NCBI RefSeq assembly: GCF_001540865.1
Contig: NC_033633.1
Location: forward strand, 1,633,130-1,697,129
From: Ananas comosus
Lineage: Eukaryota > Streptophyta > Magnoliopsida > Poales > Bromeliaceae
Direction of reading: 5' to 3'
DNA length: 64,000 bases
Shown: in pieces, positions 11,232-23,404 of the stretch
Layout of the letters: every line of letters starts with the position of its first letter
Position numbering within the stretch: the first letter of the stretch is position 1
Made by a program: the position numbers and the translations under genes
Notes under the pieces: model-generated
Database searches by the model: none
What the model saw: the letters and a program-made list of their open reading frames with translations, nothing else
What the model was told of the DNA's origin: nothing

Positions 11232-14200
11232 TCAGATGACGACGACCGAACTGTAGCATCTCTTGCCGATGCCTTTCAGATCAGTTTTAACCCAACCGCG
11301 ACCCTCTTTGTAGCACTCCACCTGCCAGTGAATGAACCAAGAAAGCATCATTCTTCAGGGTAACAAACTTAAATGGTGAATAAAAACTAGGAAGGATTAA
11401 AAACTAGTAATGCTGCACATACAATGTCCAAAATGTTGTCGCAGTTATCAACCCCGCCGATGGCGTATATAGACCCACCAAGCACGGCCGTAGAGGCGTA
11501 TCCTCGACTGAAGTGCATAGGCTCAGCCATCACCCACACTGACATCCGCGGATCGTAGACTTCGACAGTCGGAACCATCTCGTCAGTGTCGTAACCGCCA
11601 GTGGTGTACCTTAACAAGAGCATGAATTGAATGGTAAGGAGAACATTTTTCAGAGTATGATTCATTGTACATTACTACCGAATTGCGATCAGATTAAACT
11701 TACAGCTTCTCGTTAAGCACGGCCACGGAGTGACATCCCCTTGTTGCATTCATAGGTGCGAGCATTTTCCAGTGAGGTTCCCTTGGATCAAGTCTCTCAA
11801 CAGATCTGAGAATAAACAAAAGGAAAAGAATCGGAATTCAATTCGACCAAAAGAAATTTACATTTAGGAAAATGATAGGAGGGCCAAAAATTACATAGAT
11901 TGAAAGCATTAGCAGTACAAAGCAGCTTATCCTCTGACGAATACATCGTCAGCATAATAATTTGTCGAAATAACATTAAATCATGCGTATCAAAGTATCT
12001 GAGGAGATGTTACCTCAAATATTTATTGCCGTCGAAGCCACCAACTGCGTAGATTGCGCCATTAAGTTCTGCACTGTCCAGTGAAAACCTCTGAAAAGAC
12101 CAAAATGATAGACTCTTGTTAAATGGAAACATTTACGGAGTTCAAATACCTGTCACAATAGGAGACCACAAGATTGAGCTATAAAAGTGAGGGGAGAATG
12201 AATTTTTTCAAAAAAAATCACCTTTTGAAGCATTGATGGAATCATTATCCACCTTTCGAGAGCCGGATCAAACATCTCGACCTTGGCGAAGCAATCATTT
12301 CCATTCCCTCCACCAAGTGCATATATTTTTCCACGTAAGGTAACGCTAGCGAGGCTTCCCTTTTCGTCCACCAACGAGGGATATAACTTCCACTCGTCAT
12401 ACACCGGATCATAGCATTCGACTTCATAGAAGTAGAAATGATGCATTAAAATTCGAATGTTGACGATAGTCATGGTTTCGTGTATAAGCACATGAAGAGA
12501 AATACCTGTTTTGTTCCAGGAAAGACCATCGCCCCCGCCAATTACGTAAATCTTTCGACTTAATGCCACAGCTGATGCATAAGACTTAGGATAAAGCATC
12601 GCCTTTAGAGGCGTTATTATGTCCATCGCCGGTGAATAGGAGTCTAAGTTCGAAAGCAAGGATGAGCCATTGAAACCTCCGATCAGATAAATTACATCTT
12701 CCGAGCCCAAACAGTGTTCAACAAACTGGTTCATTGAATCATCAACTCGCATAGACTCATCGATAGCCAATTCAAGTTCCTTTATCTGGCCCTTCAGTTG
12801 TTCAATTTCTACTTCCGATTCGTTAAATACAACCGCAAGTCGTTCAATTTCCTGGCCACAAATGACCTGCATTATGATTCAGCAAAGTTTCAATTACTAA
12901 TGAAGTCCAATTACCTGACAATACAAATGATACAGAGAAAGAGTGGATAAGAGAGAGGAAAACCTGATTCTTCTCTAAATTCTCCGCTCGTTCTTTCAAA
13001 TCTTTAATGATTCGCTCGAACTAAATATGCGAAAAATCATCAATCATTTCAATCAGAAGTAAAGGATATGAGAAATGCGCAAAAAAGACTTGTATGAGGA
13101 AGATAAACAACTTATATACGCGAGTGAACTAACTGCGAAAATATTTACCTGAAGATTCCCGCGTGGACCTCGAGATGAACTTGGAATGTCGCCTTGCATA
13201 GATAAAATCACATTACTTTTATCCTCCAAAATGTCGTCCTCGCACGCTTCTGCAAGTTCCCAACTAACCCCGCCTTCATTTGCAAAATCATCAGAGTAAT
13301 TCTCATTTGGAACTTCATCATAATTCTCAGTCACTTCCCTAGTGTAGTATTGAACAGCGCGGTTGTCTTTGCAATCACTCTGAGATGAATCTGGTATCTG
13401 TCGTTCGTCAACCAATCTTTGCAGTTTAGATAACACCCTTTCCATCTCGGTCTCGAACTGATGATGAGTTTGCTGCTCTTCTACACTGAATCCATAATCT
13501 GCAACACTGATCGCATTGTTCTCCGCCAAGTCCTCCCAATGTTCCGGCACTTCGCAATCTGCTTCATTGGAAGCAGCAGGTAGTGTTTGGCTTGAGCTAC
13601 CTTCCTGAGCATTTTTAGCTTCATTCCAACTAGTTGAATCAAGGTTGATCTCACTAAGTATATCATTAAGCATATCCAAAGTTGTCTTAGGATCCTTCTG
13701 CGTCTCTCCGCCATTCGCATTTGGAGCTTCTGAGCTTCCTAACACCCTCCAATTCGAGCTCGTAGATGCTTTTGACGTACCATTCCTTTGTGACGGAAAG
13801 GGAGTAATCATGGTTTTGGTAGGAGAGGGTAAAGGAGTGAACAATGCAGTTAAACCTCTGGTTTGCACATGGTCTAGCTCAAACCAAAAGTGCTGGGGTG
13901 TATAGTAGTTCTCTTCTATCACTCTTTTGAATTGATTCTCCATAACCGGTTGGCATCGCACTCGAATGCGTATCGCAACCTTGACAACATAAGAAACCAC
14001 ATTGTAAAAGGTTTTTTATATATATATATATAAAAGATTATATATAAGCTGATATATATTGATACCTGAGCAGGAAAGGGAGTTCTTTCTTGGCCACCGT
14101 CAGTCCACGCATACGAGTCGGCGTTCAAACGGCCCGGGCCTGCAGCCTCGAAGAGGCCGTGCATTTTCCGGTCGCTGTAATTGAACAGAAACAGGGGAAG

Positions 14201-14728
14201 ACCTTCCTGAATATTTCTCACATAGGAGTAGTGTGTGTAGGGCAGACCTGTCAGAATACTCAAAACTGATTACATGCACAGTTGCAGCAAAAACTGCAGA
14301 GTCAATCAGACTACAAATATGCAGTTATCAAGCTAAGACAGCTACTTCAGAAAAGCTTTCAGCAAATTGAGGAGATAGAGGAGGAAGTAATTGATCAAGA
14401 AATGAGTTTTATTGTAAAAGCTTAAATCATTAGAAAACAGTATTTGAAAAATTAGATCATATGAATAAACAATTTTTTGGTTAAAAGATTAAGCTGCCAA
14501 AAGAATTGATGATCCTTTTTTATCATTTACTCTAAACCGGATCAAATCGACGTGCGTACCAAACATTTGCTTTGTGAGACATTCATTCATGGTGTTGTGT
14601 TTGCAGCCAAATATGACTCCTCCTAAGTCGCACTTGCGCAGATTTCTAGCAGTAATGGAACAGTTCATGGGCATGGCCGGGTACTTTGGATAATATTTGG
14701 TTAGATTATTGTCCTTCCTTTGCACCAT
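11232..14728 (-). CDS. DCD-domain kelch-repeat protein
   Basis: This protein combines a plant-specific DCD (development and cell death) domain, found in stress- and cell-death-related proteins, with a kelch beta-propeller that likely binds protein partners. Ten coding exons join in frame: 14560-14728, 14066-14247, 13149-13979, 12964-13020, 12506-12866, 12222-12421, 12014-12090, 11704-11805, 11423-11609 and 11232-11321 (751 aa). The DCD domain spans about residues 33-117 (GGVIFGCKHNTMNECL, LPYTHYSYVRNI, GLPLFLFNYSDRK, FPAQ). An acidic, low-complexity linker follows (about 150-390), then a coiled coil (about 395-470, FERIIKDLKERAENLEKNQ onward). About six kelch blades follow (about 470-745; VIYLIGGFNG, KIYVIGGGDG, KIYALGGGNG, AIYAVGGFDG, SIYAIGGVDN), each with the GG pair. 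The closest Arabidopsis type I know is At5g01660. The start sits 10 nt after a likely 5'-UTR intron acceptor. Confidence 0.88.
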
Positions 14729-14738
14729 TTTGTTAATC

Positions 14739-16230
14739 CTACAAAAGCAAAGAGAAGGAAAAAGAAAAAAAGAAAAAAGAAAAAGAAAAACTAAAGTTTT
14801 AGCATTAAGATTAAGCAACCAAAAGAAAATTGAGAGCATACTGACAAACAGATATAGAGAAGCTGAGCTAGAATATGTAAGCATAAACAAGTCCTTTTTC
14901 ACTTCCAAATCAACGATCAATAGCGTTAGACGTGATATCGGCTATTTAAACTTACTAGAAGTCAAATTTCATGTTTTTTTTTTTTTTACATCATATTCCT
15001 GATGATCAAGTGGACTTAAACAAACTTCATATTCGCCATTAAAATTATCAATTTTGGACCACTTGAGTATTATATAAATGATGTCAAAAATCACGAAACT
15101 CGATCTTCAGTCAAATATCTTACATCATATTTGATGGTATCATTCGTTGATCCGAATGATCCATAAAAAATATATAAAAAAAAGAAGTAGAAGAGGTTAA
15201 AAAGAAAAAAGAAGAAGAGAAAAGAGAAGCACATTCTTGAGGGGATATAGAACCCTGCAATTTCTTAAATAATTATGTAATATGTATTGAGGTAATTATA
15301 TGTGCTTTATATGCATAAATATATTTTATCCAACTCCAAATCCCTGAAAATAATGAGTTCATACAACTCTTGTGAAGCATATTATCACAGTACAAGGAAA
15401 ACCCTTGTGAAAAGTTTCATGAAATATATATTTGGGTAATGCAATTCCAAAGCTATCATGAAAACAATATGTATGTGTTGAAACTATATAATAAATTAAT
15501 TAAAAAGCATCTAGAAATGGTCACAAAATTTTAGATCAGATAGAATTTAATTCAAGGAAATCAACCAAAAACCACCAAAAGCATTTGAATACTTTATTAC
15601 AAATCGAAAATAATCAAGCGATCGATAAATACAAAATAATAAAACAACGTTCTCTAAAAGCTTGAGCTTTTAAATCAATCGGTCGTTTCATACGATATCA
15701 GATAGAGATATTCCATTCAAATACCAAAATACATCCACCTATTTATTCCAAAGTCTAGTAATAAATTGTTAAAACACCAAAAAAATTCCTCTCTTGCAAT
15801 TCCAACCAAGGTAAGAAAAATGGGTTAGCAAAAAAATTTAAATGCAAAGAACCATGATCCCATGTTAAACCAAAAACAAATCATAAAACCAAACTGAGAA
15901 AAAAAGAAAACCCAATATTAATCCAACTAACACTAAAACAAAAACAAAAAAAAGTGAGGGAAAAAAGAAAAAAAAGAAACAAACCATATCACACCTCACC
16001 ACTCTCTCACACTCATAAACACACTCACACAAACATCATAAAACAACTAATCCCCATGAGAGGAAATAAATAAAATATTATCACCTCCAATGCCACTCCT
16101 CCTTACCTATGAGAGATTTAGTAAGCAAGAGACTAAGAGGAGGGGGTTGATGATGAGGAAGATGAAAAAAAAAAAGAGATGGTAATAGGGAGGGTATGAA
16201 GTGAAGTGGTCTCTTTCCCTTTTATATACA
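14739..16230 (-). promoter_or_regulatory. Promoter, 5' UTR exon and leader intron of the DCD-kelch gene
   Basis: Read on the minus strand, a TATA box (TATATAAAA, about 16228-16220) is followed by a CT-rich leader ending at 16107 with a strong donor (ATAG|GTAAGG). A matching acceptor (TTTTGTAG) ends at 14739, ten bases before the ATG. Together they predict a first non-coding exon of about 16107-16195 and a 1.37-kb leader intron. Such introns often enhance expression of plant genes. The prediction is from sequence only; a transcript would settle it. Confidence 0.5.
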
Positions 16231-19044
16231 AAGTGGAGAACTACACTTAATCACCTTCCATTTTTGGCACATAGTAAGTGAGAAATTATTGCCTAGACCA
16301 AGTGTATCCATACATCTCATTCACCTACACTCATGCCTAGTTTGGGATCATCGTGTTTGAACTCGCCAACTTTCGCATTCTGAATAATCCAAAAAAATTC
16401 GACAGCGCTTTGAAACTTGATATATATCTCCTCTATTGCTAGCTATAATATATTTAGTACTCAGAACAACCAGGCGCTGAAAAAGCTAGTGCATTTGATG
16501 ACTAATGTTTTATAATAAAAATTAGAGGCATCAACCAATTACTCCGTACTTAAAATCAACCTTTTTAAAGAAAAGTTATTTAGTATTACGATAAATAAAT
16601 GTTTAAAAACTATGATTTTTTAATGTGTGTATATATATATATATGCTTAAGCGGTCCACGGTGCACCGTGTGCACCCAATAATTCATTCGGACGTTGTGC
16701 GTTTTCCTCGCCGCGTACATACGTACATGCATACGAATCGCATCATACGGTGTAAATCTCCGCCCGGTTCACTTACCGCCCAATTCACCTCACCTTTTGT
16801 CCTTCGTTGGTAACCGTTGGATAGAGCGGTAACCTTAGGGACGGTGAGGAAACATCATCTAGGCCCCAAATTAACCACTACGGGCCCACTTAACCGCTTC
16901 TTAATGGGCTTGGGCCGTACATGACAACGGCCCATGTACACACTAAGTGTATTTTGATCAGTATAATGGTGTTTTTATCTCTTTAATAATGGCAACCTTA
17001 TCTCTAGATATGTATGGAAATACAAAGTATTGAGGAATTATTTTGAAATTAGAAATATCGGGCGGAGCTCACGAGAATGCGCTGACACTTGGGGAGGGCG
17101 AAACGCGTGAATTTACTTGCGAAACGGATTTCCAGCCTGGCAGTAAGCCAGCAACGTATGCCCTTTTTGTCGCTTTCGCAGACTCGTAACGCTCGTCGCT
17201 AGAAGGATTTGGTTGTATTAATTTGGATTTTTCCGGTAAGCGAGAAAGTATTAGTTGCGCACTAACTCAGTAGTTGGTGTGTCGGCGCTAGGGTAAAAGA
17301 CTCGAAAGTTTTCCAAATAGGTTTTTCATATTTGCAAATTTATGTACAAATAAAGAAGTTGACAAGGTGTGTGCCTCAAGTCTATAAGCATTTGTATACC
17401 AAAAGAAAAAATAAAAATTGCCTAATTTTCACTTACAATTTGGATTGTTTCTTTTTTGCAAGTTAGCAAATACAAAAAACCTGGTCAAATTTTTTTTATG
17501 TAAACAGTGAATAAGTAAGTACAAGATACCTATTCTATGAATGGTAAATACTAGTTCCACCACTTGTAGACTTGTAGATTTTAGTTGATCATCTTATTAA
17601 CCAGTATGTTTTCATTGTTCGCGCATAAATCTGTCCAATTTAGTTATTAATTTTAATTAAATTTAATATATTTGATTTGTTCCGATAAGTTAGTATCACT
17701 TATGCTTCGATATACTAGATAAAGATAGTTATATTTAAATTTATTTAATTATGGTACTAATTATTTTTTTATTCAGTTGACATATTTAAAGTATGATAAA
17801 AATTGATTAACTAAGTTTTAATATTTTCTTTATTTAGTTTGTACAATTAAAATATGATAAAATTTGATTAATTAAGTATTAATGTTTTTTTACTTTATAA
17901 TTTTATTATTGTATTACTATAATAAAATGTATAAAAAAATAATTTAGTTGTTTTAAGTTAAATTGTAATTATATAAAAATATAATTATATTACCTTATTT
18001 ATTAAATTATTTATTATTGATATATAAATTATAGTTTTATCTTATACACTTCCTACCGAACAAACAATATAATTAATGAAACTTCACTTCTATAACTATA
18101 AAATAAGCAGCGAGGAAGAAATAATTTTCACTGAATTTCACTTCAATCCAAAGCCCAGTTTCGATGAAACAAACATATCCTAAGTGTGTCATGTGTGTGT
18201 TTTCTATATATATTTTTTAAGCTCCTTTCTTGTGAGGTGATAACACAAAAAAAAATGCATGACATTACTGTAATCAGAATCCAGAAGTATGGTTTTAACC
18301 TTATTTTGTCACTTAACTTCAGTGAGAAACAAATATTATGACATAGATAAAGACCTACTTGTGCAAAGTATTAATAACAGAAAATAACTACCTCTTCTTA
18401 CAATAAATATATAGTACATACTCTGTCTCTTTTTTTGGGATATTAATCCACTTACAAAAATAAATAAAAGGTTACGAAACCATTATACACTTTTGCCGTA
18501 GAATTTTTTTGTTAGTGTGTTCTTTACCTAAGCCAAACGAATCTTTAATTTGGTAACAAACCAAAATTTTTTCGTTTGATCTTGGTAAAAATCTAAAAAC
18601 TCTCGAAAATATATATATATATATATATATATATTGAAAGAAAATTTCTACCAAAAGTACCTTGCTATATATGTATGGATACCAATGGAATCAATTTTTT
18701 ATTTCATTAATTTTATCCGGTAACCAAACACAATTCCGTTGGTGTTAGATCATCTCAAATGTTGCCCAAAAATCAATCTAATAAAAAAAAAACTCTTATT
18801 CACGTATATATTGGAGATTAAATAAATATTGCGACGTGAAAGATTGGAAAGGATAATAAGAAAATAATAAATAAAAAATTATATTTTATCAGAATCTCAG
18901 ATGCATGGGCGAGAGGAATTAAATCGACAAAACCCGTAACACACATGAGAGGCCATACATGCTACCTAAAATAGCATGAGATGAAGCGTATGAATAAATG
19001 CTCGAAAAATGTAATATAGATAAAGTATAAATTATTATTGAATA
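16231..19044. other. AT-rich intergenic region
   Basis: No gene can be supported. Open frames here (for example around 16625 and 18472) run through simple repeats. A TA array lies at about 18609-18633. Two imperfect copies of a roughly 63-bp unit are at 17768-17893. Confidence 0.5.
17768..17893. repeat. Two-copy imperfect tandem repeat, about 63-bp unit
   Basis: Two adjacent units share TATTTAGTT-like starts, then AATATGATAAAA and TTGATTAA(C/T)TAAGT, about 63 bp apart. The copies differ at several positions, so the duplication is old. Confidence 0.5.
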
Positions 19045-19295
19045 ATTTATTTTGGCCTTTTTGCATAAAAAATTCACTTATTTTGGGTTTTTGCAAAACC
19101 GGGCCACCTTTTTCGTTTTTGCAGATTCAGTCCACTTTTTCAACAAACTGACCAAAATACCCTTATATATTTTTCTCTCTCCTCTTTTTTTTCTCTCTCC
19201 TTTCTTCGATCTCGTCGCCGCGGACCCTTTTTTCTCTCTTCTCATTTTTCGTTTTTTTTCTCGTTCCTTTTTTCTTTCTTTTCCCAGAGACGTCG

Positions 19296-19880
19296 TTGTC
19301 CCCGGCCGTGCTCGCCCGTGCTCGCCGCCTCGTCGCCGAGGGCTCCATGGACACCGCCCGCGTCGTGCTGGAGCGGAGCGACCCGGAGTGGCGCCCGGCC
19401 GACGCCGTCGACGCGTCCGGCGAGGGCCGGTGGACACGGCGGCNGTGCGGGCGGGGCGCGGACCTGCGGCGGGCGCGGCACGACCTCGCCTCGCTGGGCC
19501 TCACCGCGGGCCGGCTGCGGCAGCTGCGCAGGCCGCAGCCGAACGACGTGAGCCGGTAGCGCGTCCCGGCCGGCCTGGAGCAGGTCAACGACGACCTCAA
19601 GCCGCGGCTGCAGCTGGAGGCTCTGGTGGGCCCTAAGCGGCACGAACTCAGGCTCCTCCAGTTCGCGCAACCTGAGGATCGGGCTGGCGAGCTGGGGCTG
19701 CGGGGCGAGTTCGGCCCCTTCGAGATGAAGGAGCAGCTGGAGGGGGCGCGGCTGGGGCTCGGGCTGATGGCGGCGCGGCCGCGACCGCGGCGCGCAAGGA
19801 TGATCCCCGGCCGCGGCGCGCAAGGATGCGCAAGGATGATCAACGGGCCACTGCTGCTGCTGCTGCTGTTGCTCCGGGGG
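19296..19880 (+). pseudogene. GC-rich captured fragment inside the Pack-MULE, unknown
   Basis: The plus-strand frame reads LSPAVLARARRLVAEG and VLERSDPEWRPADAVD, meets an N at 19444 and a TAG at 19558-19560. It then continues with a helical, charged stretch (LEQVNDDLKPRLQLEAL, GPFEMKEQLEGARLG) in the same frame. This looks like real former coding sequence with a stop in it, but I cannot name the family. It is probably a captured exon, not an expressed gene. Confidence 0.4.
19444..19444. other. Single N base
   Basis: One undetermined base lies in the GC-rich cargo of the Pack-MULE. It prevents a firm call on the reading frame across it. Confidence 0.95.
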
Positions 19881-20112
19881 GGCCGGGGCTCGGCGACGTG
19901 GAACTTCGGAGTAGCGGGTAGAAGAGGCGACACGGAGCACCGGAGGGCTAGGCAGAGGGGGATGCAAGGGGCGGCGGCTAGGCTACGGAGGCAGCTTCAT
20001 CTTCTTCTTCTTCTTCTCTTTCTCCTTTTTTTTTTTTCGATTACCACGTTAGATCTCCTTCTTCTTCTTTTTCTTCTCTTTCTCCCTTTTTTTTTTATCA
20101 CATTTTAAAAAA

Positions 20113-20335
20113 ATTTACTACGTTAAACCGGGATTACCACGTTAGACCTGGTAATGTGGTAATGTGATAAAATGTGGTAATGTGGTAATGTGGTAATATT
20201 ACAACGTGGTAATGTGGTAAACGTGATAATGTGGTAATGTGGTAATGTGATAAAACGTGGTAATGTGGTAATGTGCTAATGTTAAAACGTGGTAATGTGA
20301 TAATAAGGTAAAACGTGGTAATGTGGTAAAAGGTG
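20113..20335. repeat. Degenerate tandem array of GTGGTAAT units
   Basis: About 20 copies of an 8-12 bp unit (gtggtaat, gtgataa, acgtggtaa variants) lie between the two GC-rich blocks of the Pack-MULE-like element. A few TTACCACG units in the opposite orientation occur just before it (about 20040 and 20130). Confidence 0.8.
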
Positions 20336-20857
20336 GGGAAAAAAATTGTGAAGAAGAGGAAGAAGAAGGAGACGACAAAGAGAGAGACGGAGAGAGAGAG
20401 AGAAGAAAAAAAAAAGAAAATTGAGGAGACGACGAAGAAGAAGGAGACGACGAAGAGAAAGACGGAGGCGGGAGCGGCGACGGGGAGGAGGTCGGTACGA
20501 CCGGGCGGGGCCCGCACACCTCGAAGGAATCGAGGAGGCTCGAGGCGCGGGTACCGCAGCAGCTGCCACCTCTGCTCGTTGTCCCACTTCGAGGTGCGCG
20601 CCCAGAAGTTCGGGCGCCTAGGGCACGGCGGCCGGTCGGGCGGGGCCCGGAAGCGGGACCAGGGGCGTCCATGGAAAAGAAAGAAAAGAACGAGAAAAAA
20701 AAAAGAGGAGAGAGAAAGAGGAAAGAGAAAAATGTATAAGGGTATTTTGGTCAGTTTGTTGAAAAAGCGGACCGAATCTGCAAAAACGAAAAATGTGACT
20801 CGATTTTGCAAAAGTCTAAAATAAATGAATTTTTTATGCAAAAAGGCCATTTATTTT

Positions 20858-22302
20858 AGTACATAAAAAAGATCTTAGGGAGAGTCCTAACATGGAAAAT
20901 TCAAAAGTATGGAATTCGATGCAATACCCTACGAGGCCACATATTCAAGTGATATACGTTATATATAGACCTCATATTAAAAAAAATTAAAAAAATCAAT
21001 TTTTTAAGTATATAATTTTTTAAAAAATTTTCTATTACATCCGCCACTTCACAATCCCTTGGATAGCTCTTATACACGTCAACTTATCAGGAGAGTCAGC
21101 GTCAAAAGTCGTGCGAGGAAAATGTATGGATAATCCCTGTACTAGCTTTATATTGTAATTTAGTCGTTACACACGTTTTTATATATGTATTGTACTTTGG
21201 TCGTTGTTCGATAAATAATTTAGATTCTATTGTAAAGTAGACTTTAATCAAGTTGAAAATGAACTTGAAACAAATTGAAATATTGTACAAGTGAAGGAAT
21301 AAATGATCATCTATTAGACTATTCTAATAGGTTAGATATTTATTTTTCTGTTTAATTTCAAAAAATTATACATATTTGTTTTTAGTTAGGAACGAGTATC
21401 GAAAAGTAATGTAAATATATCAAATAGCAAATATATTACTACAAAGTTCAACTTTTTATATTTATCTCTACAAAATATACTAATTTTTTCAAATATATCC
21501 CCGCTTTGATCCGTTAGGCTTCATGTGGGATTGCGGGGAAATTGCGTTATGTGCGGTAAGAAATAACGATAGAAAAAATACCTTATTTGTTTCCATATGT
21601 AATATTGCGTTCCGCATATTGCGGTTAGTCGGTTACGATATATTTTCTGCGGTCCCATCGAAGAATGTAGAAGCATATATATCCCTATATATTTTTTCTC
21701 AACTCCATTCTATCTAATAGTATTAGATCCACCTCAATACCAAACTAAGCCATAGTTAACTATAAGTAAAATATTTAATCCTAGTTTAGTGAATGAGGTA
21801 AATTGATTTTTTTACTTCTTTTATATTATTTGTGATGGTATAAAAGAAAAAATGACTATTGAAAATATTTTGGATGATATTTCTGTATAATTCTAACATG
21901 TGGGGTTTTTGGAGAGACATATTTTGTGAGATCTCATGATAGTCTTATATATAAGATATATAATAGGGCTAAAACTCTTAACACAGTTTAAACATTTTGG
22001 CGATGGCTGGGCCCAAGAGGTTAATGTTATAATGGATGACCCCCTGAAAAGTTGGGATGACGACAAAAATGTTATTTCACTTATCTTCTGTTAAAAAATA
22101 AACAGTGTTCTAATAATAACAAATCAGAAGGATAAATATAAATATTACTAGACTTAAAAGAGATAAAAATAAAAAGTTAAACTTTATAGGAATATATATT
22201 TACTACACGATCGATATGTTTACAAGGAGCTATCTAAAATCAACCCTAAATAAAAAGAAGTACCGAAAAATTTGTAATATTTTATGATCTCAAGCTATAA
22301 AT
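20858..22302. other. AT-rich intergenic region
   Basis: No gene, RNA or recognisable element ends are visible. Frames are short and low in complexity. Confidence 0.5.
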
Positions 22303-22460
22303 ATATATATATTTTTTTGAGAAATAGATAGCACGCTATCCGCTTTGTTTATTTTATTTAGAAATAAATTTAGCTGAAAATATAAATCAACTAGGATTCG
22401 AACTTGGGTCTCAGGTACCAACTACTAAATCCTTTGCCACTTGCTCTGGGACTGTCTGTA
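22303..22460 (-). mobile_element. tRNA-derived SINE, copy 1
   Basis: On the minus strand the head has a pol III B-box-like GTTCGAATCCTAG and an upstream AGAGCAAGTGG A-box-like stretch. The body (AATAAACAAAGCGGATAG) follows, then an A-rich tail (seen as T-rich at 22311-22318). The direct repeat CTATAAAT flanks it (22295-22302 and 22461-22468). It matches the copy at 58285-58431 along its whole length. Confidence 0.7.
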
Positions 22461-22468
22461 CTATAAAT

Positions 22469-23404
22469 TTATTATTTGAATTGGTCGAAGTTTGGATGAT
22501 TTGGGGATGTGGACGGTGCATGGCCAAGCACTTTATAATCCCAGCTTCGCCCCACCACAGCAGGTTACAGCTCTGCAAAAGTGCCCACAAATTGGATTAT
22601 CTCAAAAGCGCTTATCCGTACACGCAAGCATCTACTCGTTCCGTTCCCAAAGGAATAAGCTCTCAAATTAATCAAAAATTTTACAAATTAGATCGAACAA
22701 TTAGTGTCATTTTAATTGGTCAGATATTATATTTTTCGAGTGAGCATTTAAAAATAGAGATTAGACTTTTAAAATTTTGAACTATGAATTAGTATACTAT
22801 ACTATTTGGAAACTCAAAATTTCATTTTTTTTTTTTTGACAATGCAAAACAATATCACAATTTTATTTAATACATCTAAAAACACCAATTCATAGATGGT
22901 TTTAGATTTCTAAAACCTTAAATTTACTCTTTCACTATTATTAGTCCTTGAATCAAATATTATTATTCTTATGCAAGTTTTGAATAACGCTTTATATTAT
23001 CGATAGTATTAAGCGTTTGGTACTACCGAGTTTTCGAACATTAGATGAAAGAATGTGCAGTTAAAATAATAATAGTCTTTTAGAATTGAGTAAGTGTTTG
23101 GTACATAGTATAATAAGTAGGTGAAAATAATCAAAGATAGATCTAACGATAAAAATAGTAACAAGAGCTTGATACTATCGGTAATATAGTAGCTCAAGTC
23201 CTAAGTTTTTATCAAATTGGTTCGTTCAATTTGTCACATTCACATTCATAATTAACAAGAATTAGAAAAACGGTCAAGTAACGGAGTTAAGGCGTCGTAA
23301 CGTCCCCAAAAAGCTATACAAAACGGGTACTCCTCTTCGCTCCCTAACTACTCCGTTCTCCGCGCGGGGCGCCTCCGAAACCGAAAAATCGCCCGCCGAG
23401 GAAA
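22469..23404. other. Spacer and promoter side of the RER5-like gene
   Basis: Mostly AT-rich with no supported gene. The last 120 bp or so (from about 23280) become GC-richer and probably include the leader of the RER5-like gene. Confidence 0.4.

Larger units (their letters stand above)
19054..20848. mobile_element. Pack-MULE-like element, 1.8 kb, 9-bp TSD
   Basis: Terminal inverted repeats of about 140-170 bp begin GGCCTTTTTGCATAAAAAAT and are mirrored at 20848. They stay similar through TTTTTCGTTTTTGCAGATTC and CAACAAACTGACCAAAATAC. Perfect 9-bp direct repeats ATTTATTTT flank the element (19045-19053 and 20849-20857), which fits the Mutator superfamily. There is no transposase. The interior holds two GC-rich blocks (about 19290-19985 and 20460-20680) very unlike the AT-rich ends, separated by a tandem array and pyrimidine/purine tracts. 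Such GC-rich cargo is typical of Pack-MULEs that have captured host gene pieces. I do not recognise the donor genes, and the frames are broken or very low in complexity. Confidence 0.8.

Noticed and set aside
20141..20335. CRISPR-like short repeats
   Set aside because: The units are 8-12 bp, contiguous and without unique spacers, and this is a plant genome; it is a minisatellite.
22481..22780. 99-codon open frame beside a SINE
   Set aside because: No recognisable motif, ordinary AT-rich composition, and no related sequence known to me.
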